A stretch of DNA of 64,000 nucleotides from CAXXOK01 sp963675365 (GCA_963675365.2 CAXXVA010000003.1:1054001-1118000); one strand, 5' to 3'. Counted from the stretch's first letter, positions 44,842-54,116 are shown. Numbers and translations: made by a program. Notes: generated by a model from the sequence alone, not told the origin.

Positions 44842-47148
44842 ATGGACATCAAGATTGCGCTGGCAGGCAACCCGAATTCAGGAAAAACCACCATGTTCAA
44901 CGCGCTGACCGGCAGCACACAGTATGTCGGCAACTGGCCCGGCGTGACGGTAGAGAAAAAGGAGGGCCGCCTTAAAGGCTCTCGCGACGTCATCATTCAA
45001 GACTTGCCCGGCATTTATTCGCTTTCGCCGTATACGCTGGAGGAAGTGCTGGCCCGCAATTATCTGGTGAATGAAAAACCAAACGTCATTATCAACATTG
45101 TGGATGCTTCAAACATCGAGCGCAACCTGTATCTGACCACGCAGCTCGCGGAGCTGAACATCCCCATGGTGATCGCGCTGAACATGATCGATGTAACACG
45201 GAAAAACGGCGACGTCATCCAACTGGAAAAGCTTGCGGGAGCACTGAACTGTGAAGTGATCGAAACCTCCGCCCTGAAAGGCGAAGGCTCCATGCTGGTG
45301 GCGCAAAAAGCTGTCGAGCTTGCCCATAGCAACAGAAACGCCGAGCCTCCGCACGTGTTTGCCGGCAGTGTGGAGCACGCACTTGCGCACATCGAAGATC
45401 TTATCACCCACTCCACTGGCGACGAGCCCGTGCATCACCACCACGCGGACGGCGTTGTGCACGACGGCAGTATCGTGGATGCATCCCTGTCGCGCTGGTA
45501 CGCCATTAAACTGTTTGAACGCGACGAAAAAGTGCTTACTGAGCTCAACCTGCCCGCCGCCATCCTAGAACAGATTGAAAAAATCATTCAAACCTGTGAA
45601 GCGGAAATGGACGACGACGCAGAATCCATCATCACCAACCAGCGTTACGCCTATATCAACCTGCTGATTCAGACTTGCGTTAAAAAAGGCAAAGCAAAGG
45701 GTTCTCTGTCCACATCGGACAAAATTGACCGTATCGTCACCAACCGTATTCTAGCGCTGCCGATTTTCGCCATTATCATGTTCCTAGTGTATTACATCTC
45801 GGTCACAACCATCGGCACGATCGTAACCGATTTTACCAACGACACCTTTGTAGCGGAGTGGATTCAAACACCACTGATGGACTGGCTGGCCGCCATCGGC
45901 ACAGCGGATTGGCTGGTGGGGCTCATCGGCGACGGCATCATCGGCGGCGTCGGCGCGGTGCTCGGCTTTGTGCCGCAGATGCTGGTCCTGTTCCTGCTGC
46001 TTGCGATTTTGGAAGACGTCGGCTATATGGCGCGTGTCGCGTTCATTATGGATCGTATTTTCCGCCGCTTCGGTCTGTCCGGCAAAAGCTTTATCCCGAT
46101 GTTGATCTCTTCGGGCTGTGCCATTCCAGGCGTCATGGCCTCCCGCACGATCGAAAACGAGCACGACCGCAGGATGACCGTCATCACCGCCAGCTTTATC
46201 CCCTGCGGCGCGAAGATGCCCATCATCGCGCTGATCGCAGGCGCACTCTTCCACAACGCGGGATGGCTGGCGGCCTCGGCGTATTTTATCGGCGTAGCTG
46301 CTGTGATCATCTCCGGCATCATGCTGCGGAAAACCAAGATGTTCTCCGGCAAGCCCGCGCCATTTGTGATGGAGCTCCCCCCCTATCACGTCCCATCCAC
46401 CGGCAACGTATTACGCAGTATGTGGGAGCGCGGCTGGAGTTTCATCAAACGCGCCGGAACCGTAATCGTGGTTGCGAGTATCTTCATTTGGTTCACCTCC
46501 GCTTATGGCTGGGCGGCTCAGCAGCCGGCAGTTCCCGCCGACGGCACGGTAGCTGCCGTGGACATCGAGGCAGATGCTCCGGTATCGTTTGGTGCTGTGG
46601 ATAGCATGGACGACAGCATTCTGGGCGAAGTCGGCGGGTTTGTCGCTCCGGTTTTTAAACCTCTGGGCTTTGGCAACTGGCAATCGACTGTCGCCACTGT
46701 GATGGGTTTGGTTGCCAAGGAAGAGGTCGTAGGTGTTTTCGGCGTCCTGTTCCATGCCACCGAGGATGAGGATTCCGCCTTCGCACTTCTGGAGGAAGGC
46801 AGCGAAGAAGAAATTGAAACCACACTTTCCCCCATCGCGCAGGCATTCAACGACGTCAGCGGCGGTTACGGCGGTCTGGCCGCGTTCAGCTTCCTCTTGT
46901 TCAACCTCCTATGCGCACCCTGCTTTGCCGCCATCGGCGCGATCAAGCGTGAAATGAACTCCGCCAAATGGACATGGTTTGCCATCGGATATCAAACGCT
47001 GTTTGCCTATGCGATCGCGCTGATCACCTTCCGTTTGGGTGTACTGTTTATGGGCGGCGGTTTTACGCTGGCAACAGCAGTTGCTGTCGTGCTTCTGGGT
47101 GGTATCGTATATCAACTGACTCGCAAGAACAAACACATTCTAGCATAA
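44842..47148 (+). CDS. feoB: Ferrous iron transporter FeoB
   Basis: This 768-residue GTP-gated Fe(II) importer of the cytoplasmic membrane has an N-terminal G domain with G1 GNPNSGKTT (residues 8-16), G3 DLPGIYSLSPYTLEE and G4 NMID, followed by the helical GDI-like domain. Two Gate regions follow, with FIPMLISSGCAIPGVMASR and MPIIALIAGALF, each carrying the conserved Cys of the core. A His-rich insert (HHHHADGVVHD) lies at about 197. AGGAGGAA precedes the ATG. It is the central gene of the operon. Confidence 0.96.
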   Translation: MDIKIALAGNPNSGKTTMFNALTGSTQYVGNWPGVTVEKKEGRLKGSRDVIIQDLPGIYSLSPYTLEEVLARNYLVNEKPNVIINIVDASNIERNLYLTTQLAELNIPMVIALNMIDVTRKNGDVIQLEKLAGALNCEVIETSALKGEGSMLVAQKAVELAHSNRNAEPPHVFAGSVEHALAHIEDLITHSTGDEPVHHHHADGVVHDGSIVDASLSRWYAIKLFERDEKVLTELNLPAAILEQIEKIIQTCEAEMDDDAESIITNQRYAYINLLIQTCVKKGKAKGSLSTSDKIDRIVTNRILALPIFAIIMFLVYYISVTTIGTIVTDFTNDTFVAEWIQTPLMDWLAAIGTADWLVGLIGDGIIGGVGAVLGFVPQMLVLFLLLAILEDVGYMARVAFIMDRIFRRFGLSGKSFIPMLISSGCAIPGVMASRTIENEHDRRMTVITASFIPCGAKMPIIALIAGALFHNAGWLAASAYFIGVAAVIISGIMLRKTKMFSGKPAPFVMELPPYHVPSTGNVLRSMWERGWSFIKRAGTVIVVASIFIWFTSAYGWAAQQPAVPADGTVAAVDIEADAPVSFGAVDSMDDSILGEVGGFVAPVFKPLGFGNWQSTVATVMGLVAKEEVVGVFGVLFHATEDEDSAFALLEEGSEEEIETTLSPIAQAFNDVSGGYGGLAAFSFLLFNLLCAPCFAAIGAIKREMNSAKWTWFAIGYQTLFAYAIALITFRLGVLFMGGGFTLATAVAVVLLGGIVYQLTRKNKHILA

Positions 47149-47162
47149 AGGAGCGATAGAGT

Positions 47163-47309
47163 ATGGCAACATGGATCGTAGGCGGCGTCGTAGTGCTTAT
47201 CGTCGGGAGCATCATATGGAAAATGCTCGCCGACAAACGGCAGGGCAAGCATTCCTGCAGCGGCAACTGTCAAAACTGCAACATGAGCTGTTCGGCACAT
47301 ATCAAGTAA
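47163..47309 (+). CDS. FeoB-associated Cys-rich membrane protein
   Basis: This 48-residue protein has one N-terminal membrane helix (ATWIVGGVVVLIVGSIIW) and a short tail containing HSCSGNCQNCNMSC. It matches the FeoB-associated Cys-rich family that replaces FeoC in many Bacillota. The four cysteines may bind iron or an Fe-S cluster. AAAGGAG lies ten bases before the ATG, and the gene starts 15 bases after the feoB stop. Confidence 0.85.
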   Translation: MATWIVGGVVVLIVGSIIWKMLADKRQGKHSCSGNCQNCNMSCSAHIK

Positions 47310-47367
47310 GCTGTTTGACCGCAGCGGCATATACATCATATAATCATACCATGCAGGAGGTGATACC

Positions 47368-47739
47368 GTGGAGATACACAAATCCTCTGAGGACTATCTG
47401 GAAACCATGCTGATGCTCAAGCTCCAGCACGGCTACATCCGCTCCATCGATATCGCAAACGAGCTTGGGGTCACCAAGCCCAGCGTCAGCTACGCCACCA
47501 AGCGGCTTCGGGAAAACGGCTACATCACTATGGAGAAAGACGGCTTGATTACCATCACCGGGAAAGGGCTGGAAATCGCCAAAAGCATGTACGAGCGGCA
47601 TCAAACCCTGTCGCAGTTCCTGATCCGCCTTGGCGTAGAACCCCAAATTGCCCAGGAAGACGCCTGCAAAATCGAGCATGATATCTCCGAAGAAACCTTC
47701 CAGGCATTGCGTATCCATATTGACAATCAAAAAGCGTAA
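47368..47739 (+). CDS. DtxR/MntR-family metal-dependent repressor
   Basis: This 123-residue regulator has an N-terminal winged helix (SSEDYLETMLMLKL, GVTKPSVSYATKRLRENGYI) and the metal-binding dimerisation domain. The ligand pattern C100-x-x-E103-H104 is that of iron sensors (DtxR, IdeR); manganese MntR has Glu at the first position. D9, E12 and H78 complete the likely site. It lacks the SH3 domain of DtxR. It starts with GTG behind AGGAGGTG. As last gene of the feo operon it most likely represses that operon through the three 20-bp sites. Confidence 0.88.
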   Translation: MEIHKSSEDYLETMLMLKLQHGYIRSIDIANELGVTKPSVSYATKRLRENGYITMEKDGLITITGKGLEIAKSMYERHQTLSQFLIRLGVEPQIAQEDACKIEHDISEETFQALRIHIDNQKA

Positions 47740-47781
47740 TACTATGATAGCGTTAAGCCTTAATTTAAGGAGGACGCTTTG

Positions 47782-49128
47782 ATGAAACTGAATACCAAAC
47801 GCACGATTTTGGTCGGGTTTGCCTTCATGTCCATCGGCGCATTCTGGCAGTTGTACGACAATGTGATTCCCCTGATCCTGAAGAACACCTTCGCAATGAA
47901 AGACGGAGCGGCCGGCATTATTATGGCGCTTGACAATGTTCTGGCGCTTTTTTTGCTGCCGTTCTTCGGCCTGCTTTCCGATAAAACGAAAACGCGGTTC
48001 GGCAGGCGCACGCCCTACATCGTGCTGGGCACGCTGTGCGCGGTGGTGCTGATGAACCTGCTGCCGTTTGCCGATAAAACGAACAACTTCACGCTGTTCA
48101 TCGTTGCGCTCGCGTTCCTGCTGGTCGCCATGGGCACCTACCGCTCCCCCGCCGTGGCGCTGATGCCCGACGTAACGCCCAAGCCCCTGCGCTCCAAGGG
48201 TAACGCCGTCATCAACCTGATGGGCGCGGTCGGCGCGATCTTCACGCTGGTGGTGACCATGTTCCTGGTCGGCACGCGTGAGGTGGAACAGGCGGACGGA
48301 ACGATGATTGCCTATAACGACTATACGCTGCTGTTCATCGCGGTCGCCGTGCTGATGGTCGTCGCCGTCGCGGTGATCGTGTGGAAGATCCGCGAAAACA
48401 AGCTGTCCGCGGAGACTGCCAAATTCAACGACGAATATGATCAAGAAACCGGGCAGGAAGAAGCCCCCGCGGTACGGGAGGACGGCAAAAAAGTCGCCGC
48501 CATCCGCGCACTGCCCAAGGACGTCCGGCGGAGCCTGTTTCTCATTCTGTCCTCCATCTTTTTCTGGTTTATGGGCTATAACGCGGTCACCACCGCGTTT
48601 ACCAAATACGCCGCGCAGGAGTGGGCCTACGGCATTCAGGACGCCTCCATGTGCCTGATGGTCGCCACCATCGCTGCGGTGATCTTCTTCATCCCGGTGG
48701 GCATGTTCGCGTCCAGATTCGGCCGCAAGCGCACCATTCAGTTCGGCGTCATCCTGCTGGCGCTGTGCTTTGCGTCCTTTGGCTTCTATCACGCGTTCCA
48801 CTTCTCGCTGTACATCATCTTCGCGCTGGTCGGCGTGGCGTGGGCGTCCATCAACGTCAACAGCTATCCGATGGTCGTGGAGATCTCCAAAAGCGCGGAC
48901 GTCGGCCAGTTTACCGGATATTACTACACATTCTCCATGGCCGCGCAGATCGTGACCCCGATCCTGTCCGGTTACCTGATGCAATATGTGGGCTACGTCG
49001 TGCTCGCGCCCTATGCCGCGGTTATGGTGGCGATCTCGCTGATTACCATCTCAATGTCCAGGCACGGCGATTCCAAGCCCATTCCGCCCAAGAGTAAGCT
49101 GGAAGCCTACGACGCGGGAGACGATTGA
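47782..49128 (+). CDS. MFS sugar transporter, GPH/SLC45-like
   Basis: This 448-residue 12-helix carrier resembles sucrose/maltose-type SLC45 and GPH symporters: MSIGAFWQLYDNVIPLIL, ALDNVLALFLLPFFGLLSDKTKTRFGRRTPYI, SPAVALMPDVTPKPLRSKGNAVINLMG, and GWASINVNSYPMVVEIS-like VAWASINVNSYPMVVE in the second half. AAGGAGG lies eight bases before the ATG. It is possibly in one operon with the phosphodiesterase that follows after one base, and only 42 bases after the regulator with no terminator between. The substrate is unknown, presumably a disaccharide or glycoside. Confidence 0.85.
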   Translation: MKLNTKRTILVGFAFMSIGAFWQLYDNVIPLILKNTFAMKDGAAGIIMALDNVLALFLLPFFGLLSDKTKTRFGRRTPYIVLGTLCAVVLMNLLPFADKTNNFTLFIVALAFLLVAMGTYRSPAVALMPDVTPKPLRSKGNAVINLMGAVGAIFTLVVTMFLVGTREVEQADGTMIAYNDYTLLFIAVAVLMVVAVAVIVWKIRENKLSAETAKFNDEYDQETGQEEAPAVREDGKKVAAIRALPKDVRRSLFLILSSIFFWFMGYNAVTTAFTKYAAQEWAYGIQDASMCLMVATIAAVIFFIPVGMFASRFGRKRTIQFGVILLALCFASFGFYHAFHFSLYIIFALVGVAWASINVNSYPMVVEISKSADVGQFTGYYYTFSMAAQIVTPILSGYLMQYVGYVVLAPYAAVMVAISLITISMSRHGDSKPIPPKSKLEAYDAGDD

Positions 49129-49129
49129 T

Positions 49130-49978
49130 ATGGTATTCGCCCTTTGGCTGTTGTTTGCGTTTGCGGTACTGCTGCTGATCTTTGCCGCGTACCTGTGGCT
49201 GATCGCGCCCGCGCGCAGACCCTTCCCCAAACAGTTCCGCCGCGATGTGTTTTACGCCCACCGCGGCCTGCACGACGGAAACAAAGCCGTGATCGAAAAC
49301 AGCATGAGGGCGTTTACCCTCGCCATTGAGCGCGGTTTCGGAATGGAAATGGATCTGCAGTCCACGCGCGACGGCCAGGTGGTGGTTCACCACGACCTGA
49401 ACACGTTGAGGGTCTGCGGCGTGGACGCGGTGATCGAGCAGACGGACTATGCGGATCTTCCGCTTTTGCCGGACGGCACGCAAATCCCCCTGTTCTCCGA
49501 TTTCCTCAAACTCGTAGGCGGCAGAGTGCCGGTCATCATCGAGCTTAAGTTCCACAAGCAGTACCTGCGTACGGTAAAGACCGCGCTGGAGCTTCTGCGG
49601 GGGTATTCCGGCGACTATAGCCTGGAATCGTTCCATCCGTCCATCGTGCGGTACCTGCGCGTGCATGCGCCGGACGAGCTTCGCGGGCAGCTGTCCGCCG
49701 GGTCGTTCGATGCGGGAACCCATCCCGTCGTCGTGTTTATCCTAAAGCACCTACTCGTCAACGCGCTGTCCCGGCCGCACTTCATCGCATACGGTTTTGA
49801 GAGCGATAAATCGCTTTCCCTGAAGCTTATCCGGATGCTGTTTCGGCCCATTCTCGTGGCGTGGACGGTGCGCAGTCAAAAAGACCTCGACGCAGCGTGT
49901 AAATGCTACGACGCGGTCATGTTCGAGGGGTTTATCCCCGACGCTCTCCCGAAAATATCTTCTCCCGAAAGGCGGTAA
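49130..49978 (+). CDS. Glycerophosphodiester phosphodiesterase family protein
   Basis: This 282-residue protein has an N-terminal membrane helix (VFALWLLFAFAVLLLIFAAYLW) and a TIM-barrel GDPD domain. The catalytic and metal motif is YAHRGLHDG with ENSMRAF, then GFGMEMDLQSTRDGQVVVHHD, and VIIELK. It probably releases sn-glycerol-3-phosphate from lipid-derived diesters at the outer membrane face. The ATG lies one base after the MFS stop, implying coupling. The C-terminal barrel is shorter than in secreted GlpQ. Confidence 0.88.
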   Translation: MVFALWLLFAFAVLLLIFAAYLWLIAPARRPFPKQFRRDVFYAHRGLHDGNKAVIENSMRAFTLAIERGFGMEMDLQSTRDGQVVVHHDLNTLRVCGVDAVIEQTDYADLPLLPDGTQIPLFSDFLKLVGGRVPVIIELKFHKQYLRTVKTALELLRGYSGDYSLESFHPSIVRYLRVHAPDELRGQLSAGSFDAGTHPVVVFILKHLLVNALSRPHFIAYGFESDKSLSLKLIRMLFRPILVAWTVRSQKDLDAACKCYDAVMFEGFIPDALPKISSPERR

Positions 49979-49982
49979 GCCC

Positions 49983-50774
49983 TTGCAATTTTGTACCCTG
50001 TTTTCCGGCTCCAGCGGCAACTGCGCCTACTTATCCACGGATCGCGGCGGCCTGCTGATTGACTGCGGAATGAGCGGAAAGCAGACGCTGGAAGCCCTGG
50101 AAAAGGCAAAGCTCGACGTCTCCTCCATCCACGCGCTGCTGGTTACCCATGAACACTCCGACCATATGAAGGGTGCGGGCGTCATCGCCCGGAAGCTGCA
50201 CATCCCCGTTTACGCGTCCGAAGGCACCTGGGAGGGCATGGGCCGCACCGTCGGCGAACTGCCAAGGCACCACCGCATGACCGTACGCGCTGATGAAAGC
50301 TTTTTTATCGACGATATCGAAGCCCTGCCCTTTCACATCCCCCACGACGCCAATGAACCGACGGGATTCCGCTTCTTTACGGGCGGGCACAGCGTGGCCG
50401 CCGCGACCGACCTCGGCCATTTTTCCAAACTCGTATTTCAGGCGATTGAAAGCGCCGATATCGTGCTTTTGGAAAGCAATCATGATCCCGAGATGCTCAG
50501 GCACAACACATCCTACCCGGAACGCCTGAAAACGCGTATTCTGGGCCGCAAAGGGCATCTGAGCAACGACGCGGGCGCGCAGGCCGCCGTGAAGCTTTTG
50601 GAGAGTGGCACCAAACACCTGCTGCTTGGGCACCTGAGTCAGGAAAACAACACGCCCGATCTGGCCTATCAGGTGGTATCCGCCGCGCTGACCGAAGCGG
50701 GGGCTATCATCGGCGAGGACGTCAGTTTGCACGTCGCCGGCCGCTGCCAGGCCGGGCAGCTGTACCGCATTTAG
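49983..50774 (+). CDS. walJ: Metallo-beta-lactamase fold hydrolase, WalJ/YycJ-like
   Basis: This 263-residue MBL-fold protein has SGSSGNCAYL, GLLIDCGMSGKQTLEAL, the di-metal motif VTHEHSDHMKG, ATDLGH and ESNHDPEMLR. The last motifs and the gene's length match YycJ/WalJ, a nuclease-like protein linked to cell division and DNA repair. It starts with TTG, with AAAGGCGG upstream, five bases after the GDPD gene. The rlmH gene two positions downstream is also a typical neighbour of walJ (walRK locus in other Bacillota). Confidence 0.9.
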   Translation: MQFCTLFSGSSGNCAYLSTDRGGLLIDCGMSGKQTLEALEKAKLDVSSIHALLVTHEHSDHMKGAGVIARKLHIPVYASEGTWEGMGRTVGELPRHHRMTVRADESFFIDDIEALPFHIPHDANEPTGFRFFTGGHSVAAATDLGHFSKLVFQAIESADIVLLESNHDPEMLRHNTSYPERLKTRILGRKGHLSNDAGAQAAVKLLESGTKHLLLGHLSQENNTPDLAYQVVSAALTEAGAIIGEDVSLHVAGRCQAGQLYRI

Positions 50775-50783
50775 GAGAATATC

Positions 50784-51056
50784 ATGGAGTTACGCGTTCT
50801 GGACGAAGTTGTGGCCATCGAAGGCAAGGGCCTGATGCTGTTTGCGATGACAGAAGATCTGCAGACTGTGCCAAAAAGCGGCTGCAGGCTGCGCGACAGC
50901 CGCGGGAATGTGCACACGGTGGAGACAGTCGGTGCGCAGGAAACCCTGACTACGTTTTTCATCAGAGACGGCAGCGTTAACTACTTTGAGCGCTTATTCC
51001 GCGATATCCGCATTGATGCGACGCTGTTTATCTTGCTTGGGGAGGACGAAAATTGA
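50784..51056 (+). CDS. Unrecognised 90-residue protein between walJ and rlmH
   Basis: This small protein appears to be mostly beta strand: ELRVLDEVVAIEGKGLMLFAM, then RLRDSRGNVHTVETV, LTTFFIRDG and ATLFILLGEDEN. The pattern of a strand, a regulated insertion and a closing strand resembles an OB or translation-factor-like barrel, but I recognise no family. AGGAGA lies nine bases before the ATG, and its stop overlaps the rlmH start by four bases, so it is genuinely expressed. Function unknown; linkage suggests a ribosome or cell-envelope role. Confidence 0.65.
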   Translation: MELRVLDEVVAIEGKGLMLFAMTEDLQTVPKSGCRLRDSRGNVHTVETVGAQETLTTFFIRDGSVNYFERLFRDIRIDATLFILLGEDEN

Positions 51057-51529
51057 TCACGGTGCTGTGCGTTGGCAAGCTGAAGGAACGCTTCTATCAG
51101 GATGCGCAGAAGGAATACCTGAAACGACTGTCGCAGCTTATGCCCTGCGCTGTTATCGAGGTACCGGACGAACCCGAGCCCAAGCAACTGTCGGACACTG
51201 CGATTGAAAAAACACTTGACGCCGAAGGAGGGCGCCTGCTCAAGCGTATCCCCGATTCAGCTTACGTCGTCGCCCTGTGTATCGACGCAAAACAGCCCGC
51301 AAGCGAAGAGCTTGCGGACAAGTTGAACGGTTTGTTTGTTTCGGGGAAAAGCGAGATCGTCTTCGTAATCGGCGGTTCGCTCGGACTTTCCGAAAGCGTT
51401 TTCGCCCGCACGCAGGAACGCCTGTCGATGAGCCGCATGACCTTTCCGCACCAATTGGCGCGGATCATCCTTCTGGAGCAGCTCTACCGCGCTGCCAAGA
51501 TCAACGCGGGGCAGCGGTATCACAAATAG
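51053..51529 (+). CDS. rlmH: 23S rRNA pseudouridine-1915 N3-methyltransferase
   Basis: This 158-residue SPOUT-family enzyme methylates pseudouridine 1915 in helix 69 of 23S rRNA. ITVLCVGKLKERFYQDAQKEY at the start, the knot motifs FVIGGSLGLSESV and SMSRMTFPHQLARIILLEQLYRA, and a final GQRYHK are all diagnostic. It starts with TTG, with GGGGAGG eight bases upstream, within the stop of the preceding gene. Only seven bases separate its stop from the convergent GH94 gene, with no terminator between them. Confidence 0.96.
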   Translation: MITVLCVGKLKERFYQDAQKEYLKRLSQLMPCAVIEVPDEPEPKQLSDTAIEKTLDAEGGRLLKRIPDSAYVVALCIDAKQPASEELADKLNGLFVSGKSEIVFVIGGSLGLSESVFARTQERLSMSRMTFPHQLARIILLEQLYRAAKINAGQRYHK

Positions 51530-51536
51530 TGTTACG

Positions 51537-53981
51537 TTATTCTACGAACGCCTGCACCATGCAGGTCTTTTTTGTATCGCCGGAAAGCGGAATCAACTGC
51601 CCGTCGATGGGTTTCCCGTCCACAACCAGGGAAACCTTGCGTTTTTCTCCTCCGCCGTTGTTTTGAATCTCGATCAGGTACTCCCTGCCGCGGAAGCTGC
51701 GGCGGACGGTGACGTGCTTCAGGTACGCGGGCAGGCACGGGTCGATCATCAAACCGCCGAATTGCGGTTTGATGCCCAGTATCGCCTGCGACGCGGCATA
51801 GAAGTTATACGCCGCCGTACCCGTCAGCCAGCTGTTGCGGGCCTCGCCCGGCTTATCGCTTTCCTTTCCGTTGATGGTCTGACTGTAAACATAGGGTTCC
51901 GTGCGGTGAAGTTTCTGGTTTTCGATATATGCAGGCGCAATACGGCGATATATGTCAAACGCCCGATCCCCGTGCCCCAGCACCGTTTCGGCGATGACGA
52001 TCCACGGATTGTTATGGCAGAACACCGAACCGTTTTCCTTGTAGCCCGGCGGGTAGGAGCTGATCTCTCCGAGGTTCAGATAATAGCGCCGATAAGCCGG
52101 CCAGTTGAGCACCACGCCGTGTTCAAACAGCAGGTGTTCGCGTGTGGCATCCAGCGCCTTCTGTGCCATTCCGTTATCCTTGCCGATGCCGGCCATCACA
52201 CACATGCCCTGTGGCTCGATGAATATCTTGCCTTCGTCGCATTCGCCGGAACCAACCTTGTCGCCGTTGGCGTCGTAGGCGCGCAAAAACCATTCGCCGT
52301 CCCAGCCGTAGGTCTCCACAGCTTTGACCATTTTTTCCTTCTCCGCGATCGCATAAGCGGCTTCCTCCGCGTCGCCGATCCCGGCAAAAATGTCCGCATA
52401 GTCGTCGGCCGCGCCCACGAACATCCCGGCGATGAACACGCTTTCGGCAATGCCTGTATCGTGATTCGTTATCGTCTGGAAGCTTTCGCCCGGTTCTTCG
52501 GAAAAACAATTCAGGTTCAGGCAATCGTTCCAGTCCGCCCGTCCGATCAGCGGCAGGCCGTGCCGGCCCAGGTGCTCCGCGGTATAACGGAAGGCACGGC
52601 GCAGGTGTTCCTTCAGCGGCGCGGCAAGGGCGGGATCGTTGTCAAAATCGACGATCTCGTCCAAAATTTCAAAATCTCCGGTTTCCTTCAGATACGCGTT
52701 CACCGCGTAGAGCAGCCAAAGCGGATCGTCGTTGAAGTTTCTGCCGACTTCCTGATTGCCTTGCTTGGTCAGCGGCTGATACTGGTGGTAAGCGCTGCCG
52801 TCGGGGAACTGCGTGGCCGCGATGTCCAGAATGCGTTCCCTGGCGCGTTCGGGGATGAGGTGCACGAAGCCCAGAAGGTCCTGGCTGCAGTCGCGAAAGC
52901 CCATTCCCCTTCCGATTCCGCTTTCAAAATAGCTGGCCGAGCGGCTCATATTAAAGGTCACCATGCACTGGTACTGGTTCCACAGGTTGATCTGGCGGTT
53001 AAACTTCTCGTCCTCCGATTGGATGGAGAAACGGCTTAACAGTTTGGCCCAGTACTCCTTGAGCTCTTCCAGCTTCCGGTCGAACTGCTCCGTGGTTTGG
53101 AAGGCTTTGAGCAGCGCATGGGCGTCTTCTTTGTTGATCACATCCGGCGCGGTGAACTTGTTGTCCTTTGGGCTTTCACAGAAGCCCAGCACGAACACGA
53201 AGCTCGCGCTTTCCCCGGGCTTGAGCGTACGGCGTATGTAATGGCTGCCGATGGGCGCCCAGCCGTGCGCGTGGCTGTTCCTGGATTGATTCTCCGCAAC
53301 GACCTGCGGATTTCCGAAACCGTTGTATAAACCCAGAAAGCTTTCGCGGTCGGTATCGAAACCGTCCACCGCCGTATTGACGGCAAAAACGGCGTAATGG
53401 TTGCGCCGCTCGCGGTATTCGGTTTTGTGGTACAGCGCCGCACCCCCGTTTTCGATCTCCACTTCCGCCAGCGCGAAGTTTCGCTGATAGTTGGTGGCGT
53501 CATCCAGCGCGTTCCATAAGCAAAACTCCACGAAGCTGAAAAGACTCAGGTGTTTTTCTTCCGCGCTGCGGTTTGTCAGCGTCAGTTTGGTCACTTCGGC
53601 CCGGAACCCGAACGGGACCATCACGCACTGCTCGGCCCATAGACCGTTTTTAGAGGACAGAATGCGCGTATAACCCGTGCCGTGGTGGCACTCGTAGCTA
53701 TCCAGCTTTGCCTGGCTTGGCTGCCAGCCGGGATTCCACACGCCGCTGCCGTCCCGAAGATAGTAATATTTCCCGCCGGCGTCGGTCGGCACGTTGTTAT
53801 AGCGATAGCGTGTCAGCCTGAGAAGCCGCGCGTCCTTATAAAACGAGTACCCGCCGGATGTATTGCTCATCAACGAGAAAAACGCTTCGCTGCCCAGATA
53901 ATTGATCCACGGATACGGAGTATCCGGGCGGGTAATGATAAATTCCCGGTTCTGATCGTCGAAGTAACCGAAATTGTCCAT
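51537..53981 (-). CDS. GH94 glycoside phosphorylase (cellobiose-phosphorylase-like)
   Basis: This 814-residue cytoplasmic enzyme has the GH94 layout: an N-terminal beta-sandwich (FGYFDDQNREFIITRPDTPYPWINYLG, LWAEQCVMVPFG), a helical linker and an (alpha/alpha)6 barrel. The barrel shows GIGRGMGFRDCSQDLLGF, YQPLTKQGNQEVGRNFNDDPLWL and the general acid Asp in GRADWNDCLN. It cleaves a beta-glucoside such as cellobiose with phosphate, giving glucose-1-phosphate. Length and motifs favour cellobiose phosphorylase over chitobiose phosphorylase, without proof. GAGGAG precedes the ATG. A LacI-type operator lies at its transcription start. Confidence 0.9.
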   Translation of the reverse strand: MDNFGYFDDQNREFIITRPDTPYPWINYLGSEAFFSLMSNTSGGYSFYKDARLLRLTRYRYNNVPTDAGGKYYYLRDGSGVWNPGWQPSQAKLDSYECHHGTGYTRILSSKNGLWAEQCVMVPFGFRAEVTKLTLTNRSAEEKHLSLFSFVEFCLWNALDDATNYQRNFALAEVEIENGGAALYHKTEYRERRNHYAVFAVNTAVDGFDTDRESFLGLYNGFGNPQVVAENQSRNSHAHGWAPIGSHYIRRTLKPGESASFVFVLGFCESPKDNKFTAPDVINKEDAHALLKAFQTTEQFDRKLEELKEYWAKLLSRFSIQSEDEKFNRQINLWNQYQCMVTFNMSRSASYFESGIGRGMGFRDCSQDLLGFVHLIPERARERILDIAATQFPDGSAYHQYQPLTKQGNQEVGRNFNDDPLWLLYAVNAYLKETGDFEILDEIVDFDNDPALAAPLKEHLRRAFRYTAEHLGRHGLPLIGRADWNDCLNLNCFSEEPGESFQTITNHDTGIAESVFIAGMFVGAADDYADIFAGIGDAEEAAYAIAEKEKMVKAVETYGWDGEWFLRAYDANGDKVGSGECDEGKIFIEPQGMCVMAGIGKDNGMAQKALDATREHLLFEHGVVLNWPAYRRYYLNLGEISSYPPGYKENGSVFCHNNPWIVIAETVLGHGDRAFDIYRRIAPAYIENQKLHRTEPYVYSQTINGKESDKPGEARNSWLTGTAAYNFYAASQAILGIKPQFGGLMIDPCLPAYLKHVTVRRSFRGREYLIEIQNNGGGEKRKVSLVVDGKPIDGQLIPLSGDTKKTCMVQAFVE

Positions 53982-53998
53982 AGAACTGCTCCTCTACG

Positions 53999-54008
53999 AA
54001 AACGTTTT
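53999..54008. promoter_or_regulatory. LacI/GalR-type operator before the GH94 gene
   Basis: AAAACGTTTT, a perfect palindrome with the central CG typical of LacI-family operators, lies about +6 to +15 relative to the predicted start. No LacI-family gene is in the window. Confidence 0.5.
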
Positions 54009-54020
54009 ACCTGTTTTACT

Positions 54021-54049
54021 AGCATACTTTTTTTTTCGCAGTTTTGCAA
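54021..54049 (-). promoter_or_regulatory. Promoter of the GH94 gene
   Basis: Minus strand TTGCAA (plus 54044-54049), 17 bases, TATGCT (plus 54021-54026). Confidence 0.6.
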
Positions 54050-54065
54050 GGAGAAGTTATATTTT

Positions 54066-54099
54066 TATCAAAAAAACGTTCCGCAAACGCGGAACGTTT
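54066..54099 (-). terminator. Terminator after the molybdopterin-domain lipoprotein gene
   Basis: AAACGTTCCGC and GCGGAACGTTT (54074-54099) close a four-base loop; on the minus strand the arm runs into TTTTTTTGATAAAAAT. Confidence 0.85.
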
Positions 54100-54116
54100 C
54101 AGTATGGCCGGCTCGT

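Noticed and set aside
47344..48984. Long minus-strand open frame opposite the regulator and MFS genes
   Set aside because: Composition dominated by His, Gln, Arg and Asp; overlaps two clear genes.
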